Source: Typha latifolia (taxonomy: Eukaryota > Streptophyta > Magnoliopsida > Poales > Typhaceae). Taken from it: a stretch of 64,000 nucleotides of DNA. The notes under the pieces are model-generated. The model was not told where the DNA came from. It ran no database searches and saw only the letters and a program-made list of their open reading frames with translations. The stretch's first letter is position 1. Every line of letters starts with the position of its first letter. The stretch is from contig CM034105.1 of NCBI GenBank assembly GCA_019914945.1, positions 13,578,001-13,642,000 on the forward strand, written 5' to 3'. Below are positions 57,930 through 64,000 of the stretch, piece after piece. A program made the position numbers and the translations under genes.

Positions 57930-57964
<35 letters not shown>
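57930..57964. repeat. (GA)n microsatellite
   Basis: About 17 uninterrupted GA units in the region just downstream of the TTM stop codon, likely inside its 3' UTR, where it would be transcribed as (CU)n. Confidence 0.9.
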
Positions 57965-57968
<4 letters not shown>

Positions 57969-58118
57969 TATCCCTGTGTTGGCTGAGAGGTGAGTAGAAC
58001 CTGTTACCAAAGAAGCAGAATAAGTTTGCCAAACTGCATACTAGTAACCCATAAAAGATCAACCTGCAGTAGTTCTCAAGGCCTGTGAATTCCAATGCAG
58101 CTTGATTCTTCATCTGGC

Positions 58119-61100
58119 TCAGTTTCTATAGAGACTCCTGAGCACAAAACTCCCAATGCCGCCTAATACAAGCATAAGAATAAGTGGGTTCCCCATCTTG
58201 TCAACATCTAACAATCTATATCGGTACACCGATCTTTCTTGGCGGCTTAACTCATCCACTTTCTGATGAAGTAAGTTGGACAGATTGTCTAACTGATGTA
58301 TAATCTGACGCTGGCCTCGTGAGATGAGCACGATCTATATATAATAATTCAAAATCAGATTGCATTTTCTTTAATTTACAAGAAGTTAGATGTAAGAGAT
58401 TATTTGATCAGTAATATTTGCAGCGCATATTAGTAATATGCTGGCCTCTTCATATGAGGCAAAATAGTGTCAGGCCAGCCAAGTTGGAAATTTCAGGAAT
58501 CATTGACTTTGACCAGAACCCAAGTTCCAGGAGTTTAGACAGAAATGGATAATTAAACTAGACAAAAGTCTTTAACATTTAAACATAACTCTATGATTAA
58601 CCAGTAGAAGATTAGGTGGTCATGATTATATTATCAGGGTTTGTCAGAAAGCAAACTAAAAGGGTAAGGCAAGTGAAAGGAAAAAAAGAGGTGAATGAAT
58701 CATGGTTTACCACTTTACCTCTTCCATCAATGAAGATTCTTTAGCCAGTTGGTTGGAGGATGATGAATGGGGTATCAGGGTACCATTCCCCAAGTTAGAA
58801 ACAAACAAAGATGTAGGAACTGAGCCATTACAGGCTTCTCCTTGGAGAGATAAATTCTGTTGACTCATAGAAGGTTTCCTCGAATTAAACTTGGAATTCA
58901 GGTCTTTCATTCTGGAAGTGAACTCATCCATCCTTTCATTCAGAGTTGATATCTGCTCTGAAAGCTGGGTGATAGCTCCCTATATAAGATTAGAAGATAA
59001 GACAACAAGCAACACACCACATTAGCTCTATCATTCTTCATTTGTAAATTACCATCAGCAAATACTGTATCAACAAGATCTTGAACACAATAACATCATT
59101 AAATAATCTTCGTGTGACCAACGGCCCTACAAATTTACTCACCTGGTTAATTGTAGGTGAATCGGGGACTTGTCTTTCATATCTTCTGTTGCTGTTTGTA
59201 ATTACAGATAACTTCACTCGATTTTTAACTGCTTGTGTTGAGTAGGACTGTGATAGACCGCTGCAGACCAAATTATACTTAAAACCCAAAATGTTCTTCA
59301 TTCAAATATCATATGTTTATTTCATAAACTGAGAACTAGATTTCTATTACTACAAGGATACTGCACATGAATAACTGCATGTGAATAATAAAATCAGACG
59401 TAAGAAAAGTAGAGCCAAACAAGCCATGCCCATTGAAATACAAAATAAGTATATATTGCAACTCTGATAATCAATATGCAAAAAAAATTTTAACTTCATA
59501 CACTATATTATCTCCATTCTGTGACTTCTGTCACTCAAAAAGGTAGTCCCAGCCATTGTATTTCAAATTGCAAAATTTAAAGAAACAATACTTGAGTAAA
59601 TAACTAATTAAAACACATTTATTCAAGGTTCCCAGTATCGGGATTGGGATCGGTATCGGCCGTTCGTATCGGATCGGACTATTTTTTAATTATATAAAAT
59701 TCTAAATATTATTTAAAAATGCAGAAAAATTTAGAAAAATGACAAAAAAATAAGATTCATTGGAGGTCGTCGGATAACGTCGCCGGAGGTCGAGATCACC
59801 GGAGAGATGGAGATCTACTCACTATTCAGTCACCGGTGAGAAAGAGAGTAAGAGATCCGTGAGAAAGAGAGAAAGAAAGAAGAGAGAGAGAAAGAAAAAG
59901 AAGAAAAGAGAGGAAAGAGAGGAAAAGAGAGAGAAAAGGGAGAGAGGCAGGTGGGGGGGTGGGGACATCAATTATTGATGTCCCCCGGGTTGGATCCGAC
60001 CCGTTCCCACCCGTTTCGGTCGGGATCGGCCGAAACGGCTGAAACCGCAGCCGAAATCAGTCAACTGACTGGTTTCGGCTAGGATCGGGATCGGCCGAAA
60101 CTGGGAACCTTGCATTTATTAATGTGTATAAAAATTACAATATTATGCCTTCAAGGAGGAAAATTTGCATTAAACTAGTATTCAGAATAGCAGAAGATAA
60201 AGCAACATTGAATACAAAGGAAACAAGTAAGATCAAGTTAGAAGCAACTCTCTGGGAGGAACCTTTATGGAAGTTACTATCAGTCGATTTCACAAATCAA
60301 TGTGACATGGACCTCATAAGTTTCTTGAATTTTACCATTCAACAACTAAAATATTAATATATGTTTACACTATTCCATAAAGAAGTCCGGCAAGATAAAC
60401 TATTTATAATGCATACAAGCATGTCCTTTGGGCAGTTAGCTAGATGGTGGGGATTACAACCTATAACTCAGATAAAAGAAATTGTCATAAGGTGTCTAAG
60501 AAAACACATAAAGAGACGTCAAGGTGTTACTCTGATAATAGAGCCAATAGAGTGGATCGTGCAGATAGTTTTGAGTAGTAAGTAACCACTATGGAAAGCC
60601 CTGTCGTTATTTGTTAAGATCATAGATATCTAAGTATATAGAGAAAGTTTCCAATGTTACAGAAGATGTAGGCAATAGATATTGACAACTCAAAAATTCA
60701 ACATACCACACCATCTTACAGTTACTTTCTTGAAATTTAAGAAATATCTTTCTTTGGGCTCAGCTCACTCTGGTCATTTAGGATGGGGAACTTGCTAGTT
60801 GTAGAAGTTAGCAGCTCTTATGAAAAAGGGATTGACCATGAACAGTTAAAAGTCATGATTATGTTTTAATGCTTCCTGTGACAGCATGTAAATTTGAGGT
60901 AGTCATTTGTCGATTGCTTGTTTGACCACATTGAATATTGTGAACATTCTATTAGAGAAAGAGGAGAAGATGAAACAAAGGAACCTCTGGAGGTGCTTAT
61001 TTCTCATGGCCACTCTATCAGCAGATGCTCGAGAAAGTGCTTCTTTGGGGCTAGAAACCAGATCCTCTTGTATTTTGAGCTTTGTCTTTAAATCATCTGG

Positions 61101-64000
61101 CAGTTCCTGCATTTTAAACTTATCCAATATGCACCACCACAAAACCTAACCAATGAAAAGTTACCAAAGGAGCCTATTGATAAGGATTTCGTACCATGAT
61201 TTCATTTACAAGCTTTTCCCGTTGAATTTGCTCAATATAAGTGCGAGGAATATAAGAGCCTTCCAAGCCCAAATGCTCTGCAATGTACCTAACATATAGC
61301 CGATCTCTTCCTTGCACCTTATAAAAACAATTGCAAGCTTTTAAATTTTGACAGAAGTTGCAATCAAGTACAAGAAAGAATGCACAAAGGAGTTTCTAGC
61401 AAAAGACATGAGTAGGAATCTTGTAGAGAAAAAATATAAAATGACAGAATATAGATTAGAAACAAAACTGTCAGTCTTTTTTGCCCCAAGAGACGGATAT
61501 GAATATAAAAGATGGGCCGAATGATCTTATCAAGAAAAGACCGTACCAGTTTCACCCTAAGATGGGCCGACATGTGTTTTTTTATTTTTAATTTATTATT
61601 ATTATTTTTTAATCTAAGGATCCAATTAAGCTGGTTAGGAGAATAAGATATTTATGATATCCAGTTAAGATCAAAGAGCATAGGATCTACTACAGACCGG
61701 TACTGCCCAAACTAGGACACAGACAGCATACCAGATGATGCTACAGTCTTGGTATTAATTAGCCTTATATTTAACATGCAAAGGCTTAGACATTTAAAAG
61801 CAAATCAACAAGGTTCTTTTGTTTCAATGAAGCAACTCTAGCTCGAAAAATCAAATTGAGGAAGGTTCTGTCGGGGACCTCACAGTATAGTAGGGGCCAA
61901 GGATTGACCTATTGTGTGATACTAGTGTGACAAAGCTATCATAATATTACTTGTATGTGAGGATGGCTCCAACAAAGATAACTGTTCATTTCAGTTCATT
62001 CATTTTCAATTATAGACCAGAGTAAGTAATATTGCACAATAGTAGGTATCTGCAGGCCAACTTCAATATTGATTTATCGCCATACCTGGACGTATTGTCG
62101 GTTAAGTTGTTGCAACCAATCAATTTTAACAGTCGCCCTTTCATCCGAAAATACATGACTGCTTCTTTTCATAATAGCTGCTATTGTGTATCCCAAGGCC
62201 ATTAGTCCACCAAGAAGTCGCACACTAACTTCAAAAGTGATCCTTGGTGATATGATGAAGGGGTTGTCTGTCACCCACTCCTGAAAAAACAAATATTCTG
62301 AGTTATCTAGAATTGTCAAACTTGTAGACAATGAAACAAACCAATTTCACATAAATGAACTACTGATTGATCAGCAAATTTAAAGAAACTCATGATGCCC
62401 AAGCATTCAAGCTATCCAGAACATAAAATAACTAGATGAGCTGTAAAATCAAAAGACATGCATGAGGTTACAACCTCATAGGTTAATGCAACATGAGGGC
62501 AAGCAGTCTGAAGTTGCAGTCAATATGTTGAAATTCTTTACTGAAGGTTAATCAAAATTTTGAAATACTTTCTGGCTTTCTGCAGTCAAGCTGAGAATTA
62601 GAGTATCCAAATGCATATAAGCTACGGTACATAACTGCTCTTGCAGGCTATGTTGGTCTAAATATGCTTGATTGCCTTTCATGAGCCCTATCAAACAGGG
62701 ATGACACACATATGAATAAAAAGAGCTGGACATATAATAGTATTATTGTATTCGATAGTATTTAAGAAGGTAACACGAACCTCAAACATAAGATTGTATT
62801 TTCCATCCCTGTTTCTCATTCTTAAATAAGATTGACATACTTCTGGATCTTCACCCGGTGGAAGTAGGTATATGTCATAAGTCTCCTCCCTGCTTTCTGT
62901 ATGTTGTTGGAAAAGAACAGCCTTGATTTGATCCACTGTTATGGATCTTGATGACTAAAAAAACACTTAAATGTTAGAGCTCCTCCTGCCTCCAGTGAAT
63001 GCAGCCCCAAAACAGAAATACAAAGGTGAGCATCTAACCTTTAGAATGTAAGTAGGATTCTCAAACCCTGAGAATGGATTGAATTTGTTGATGATTCTTA
63101 TTTGAGCAGTTTGCAGATCTGGTTCAATGAAAGCTTTGTACATTGGATACACCTGCAGAATATGATCTGATCATGTCAAGTATATAAAGCTGAATGTGAC
63201 TGAATATTGCGACAATAAAATCATCCAGCAAATAGTCAGATATCATAGAACTAGCTAGTGGAAATGAGACAAATCATATCTTTACATAATTACAAGTATC
63301 CAAGGAAATGAAATAAAGATCAAAATGTTATGTAACTGTTTCTGATATCTGTTGAATTATTTCTTCAGGTTCTTGGTCTGCCCGTTGTATATCTCTCAAA
63401 ACCCTTTTCACTAGGTCAAAGTGAACACCACCTGTCACAGAAATACGCAGATCCAGTACAGGTCGCAATCTTTCACTCAAAGCATAGATGCCTTCAATAA
63501 TCACAATTCTGGAGCTTGGGACATCGACTGTCCTGTAGGCAGTATAGGAAGAACAATATAATTATACATGACCTGAGAAGCATTAGTGTTGTTTCATGAA
63601 TCAAAGATTCATATGTTCAAGAAAAGCAAATTAGGGCATGTGATAGCAGACTAAGAATCCAATAGAAATGAGAAAATCAGAATACATACCTGTAACCTGT
63701 GCGGGAACTTGACTTATAATCATATATTGGCACCTGAACTGATTTCCCTTCTTTCAAACCTTGGATATTCTCCAACAATGTGTTGTAATCTGTTAGGCGC
63801 GGGTCTGTTCAGACATTGCAGATATATCTGGTGAGTTGCATATACTTTCTAAACAGAAGAACCACAGATTCTTAACAAATCCACACCAGAGAAACAACAC
63901 AGATAAAGAAAAGGCAATAGTCCTGAAACAAGAAAATTTACTTAATAGGAGAGCAGATTACCATCAAAGTTTCCATCAATGATACGACTTGGATCATTAT
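58119..64000 (-). CDS. TTM2: TTM1/TTM2-type uridine-kinase-like and CYTH protein, 5' end outside window
   Basis: Eleven exons on the minus strand: 64000-63962 (cut by the window edge), 63804-63690, 63532-63337, 63152-63039, 62954-62781, 62280-62086, 61317-61195, 61106-60985, 59260-59143, 58979-58719 and 58334-58119. They give 556 visible residues. First comes the C-terminal half of the P-loop uridine-kinase-like domain ([20 protein letters not shown], then [20 protein letters not shown]). The CYTH/TTM domain follows ([63 protein letters not shown]). Then come a coiled coil ([18 protein letters not shown]) and a C-terminal membrane anchor ([17 protein letters not shown]). Arabidopsis TTM1 and TTM2 are pyrophosphatases tail-anchored in the outer mitochondrial membrane, acting in senescence and as negative regulators of immunity. 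The paralogue choice is a guess. The Walker A motif lies beyond the window. Intron 8 (59261-60984) hosts a fresh-looking MITE. Confidence 0.92.
59624..60112. mobile_element. hAT-type MITE in a TTM intron
   Basis: 489 bp with terminal inverted repeats: left CAAGGTTCCCAGTATCGG, right read inverted CAAGGTTCCCAGTTTCGG, one mismatch in 18. It is flanked by a perfect 8-bp target duplication CATTTATT (59616-59623 and 60113-60120). The interior has CG-rich GGATCGG/CGGCCGAAAC arms, a GA-rich block (about 59830-59950) and an 11-bp perfect hairpin stem (59961-59971 with 59975-59985). There is no ORF. The intact ends point to relatively recent insertion. Confidence 0.9.
59961..59985. repeat. perfect 11-bp inverted repeat with 3-nt loop
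   Basis: GGGGACATCAA (59961-59971) and TTGATGTCCCC (59975-59985) are exact reverse complements separated by TTA, inside the MITE at 59624-60112. Confidence 0.9.

Larger units (their letters stand above)
57061..58118. other. RBX1 promoter region and TTM 3' UTR
   Basis: The RBX1 leader and TATA box occupy the left part. The four-copy TTATCCG array follows, then AT-rich sequence. The right part, with a GA microsatellite, is probable 3' UTR of the TTM gene transcribed leftward from 58119. No other gene is seen. Confidence 0.5.

Overview
This is a nuclear window from a flowering plant, most probably a monocot and, by inference, a non-grass commelinid such as a palm. The evidence: intron-rich genes with GT-AG junctions, AT-rich introns and spacers, a DXR transit-peptide region close to the monocot form, CNL-type NB-LRR genes, and many small non-autonomous transposons. 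The species call is inference. All exon structures were rebuilt by hand from splice sites, reading phase and known protein families.

Layout. Left block, all on +: a kinesin-light-chain-related TPR protein (KLCR/CMU, 2334-5902), the peroxisomal docking protein PEX14 (9 exons, 7782-12436) and plastid DXR of the MEP isoprenoid pathway (12 exons, 14621-19235). A compact, locally GC-rich, single-exon DUF1645-type gene lies on - at 20946-21710. The centre (about 24.6-34.8 kb) is a tandem duplication carrying two intronless CNL resistance-gene homologues. The second has lost its last LRRs through a 427-bp deletion and now reads into former 3' flank. The right block has a STE20/GCK-type kinase of the BLUS1-related family on + (20 coding exons, 42650-50489, with a long 5' leader region from about 38.6 kb). 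Convergent to it is the SCF/cullin RING-box protein RBX1 (5 exons, 51016-57060, -), which has a 5.3-kb third intron. Behind that on - is the 3' part of a TTM1/TTM2-type uridine-kinase-like plus CYTH protein (11 exons visible, 58119 to beyond the right edge).

Mobile DNA. Three hAT-type MITEs show matched inverted ends and 8-bp target duplications (41106-41780, 51477-52007, 59624-60112). The first is a nest that also holds a decayed plastid trnR-ACG fragment and a SINE-like insertion. A second SINE remnant lies near 40.6 kb. A 1.5-kb TATA/TGTA low-complexity tract fills part of the RBX1 intron.

The genes are housekeeping or signalling loci that do not form one pathway; the CNL pair is the fast-evolving part. 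I found no CRISPR array, no functional tRNA or rRNA gene and no intact autonomous transposon. I see no convincing wholly new system. The most informative novelties are the CNL2 3' deletion with its new C-terminus, the nested MITE/plastid-tRNA/SINE locus, and the four-copy TTATCCG array upstream of RBX1.
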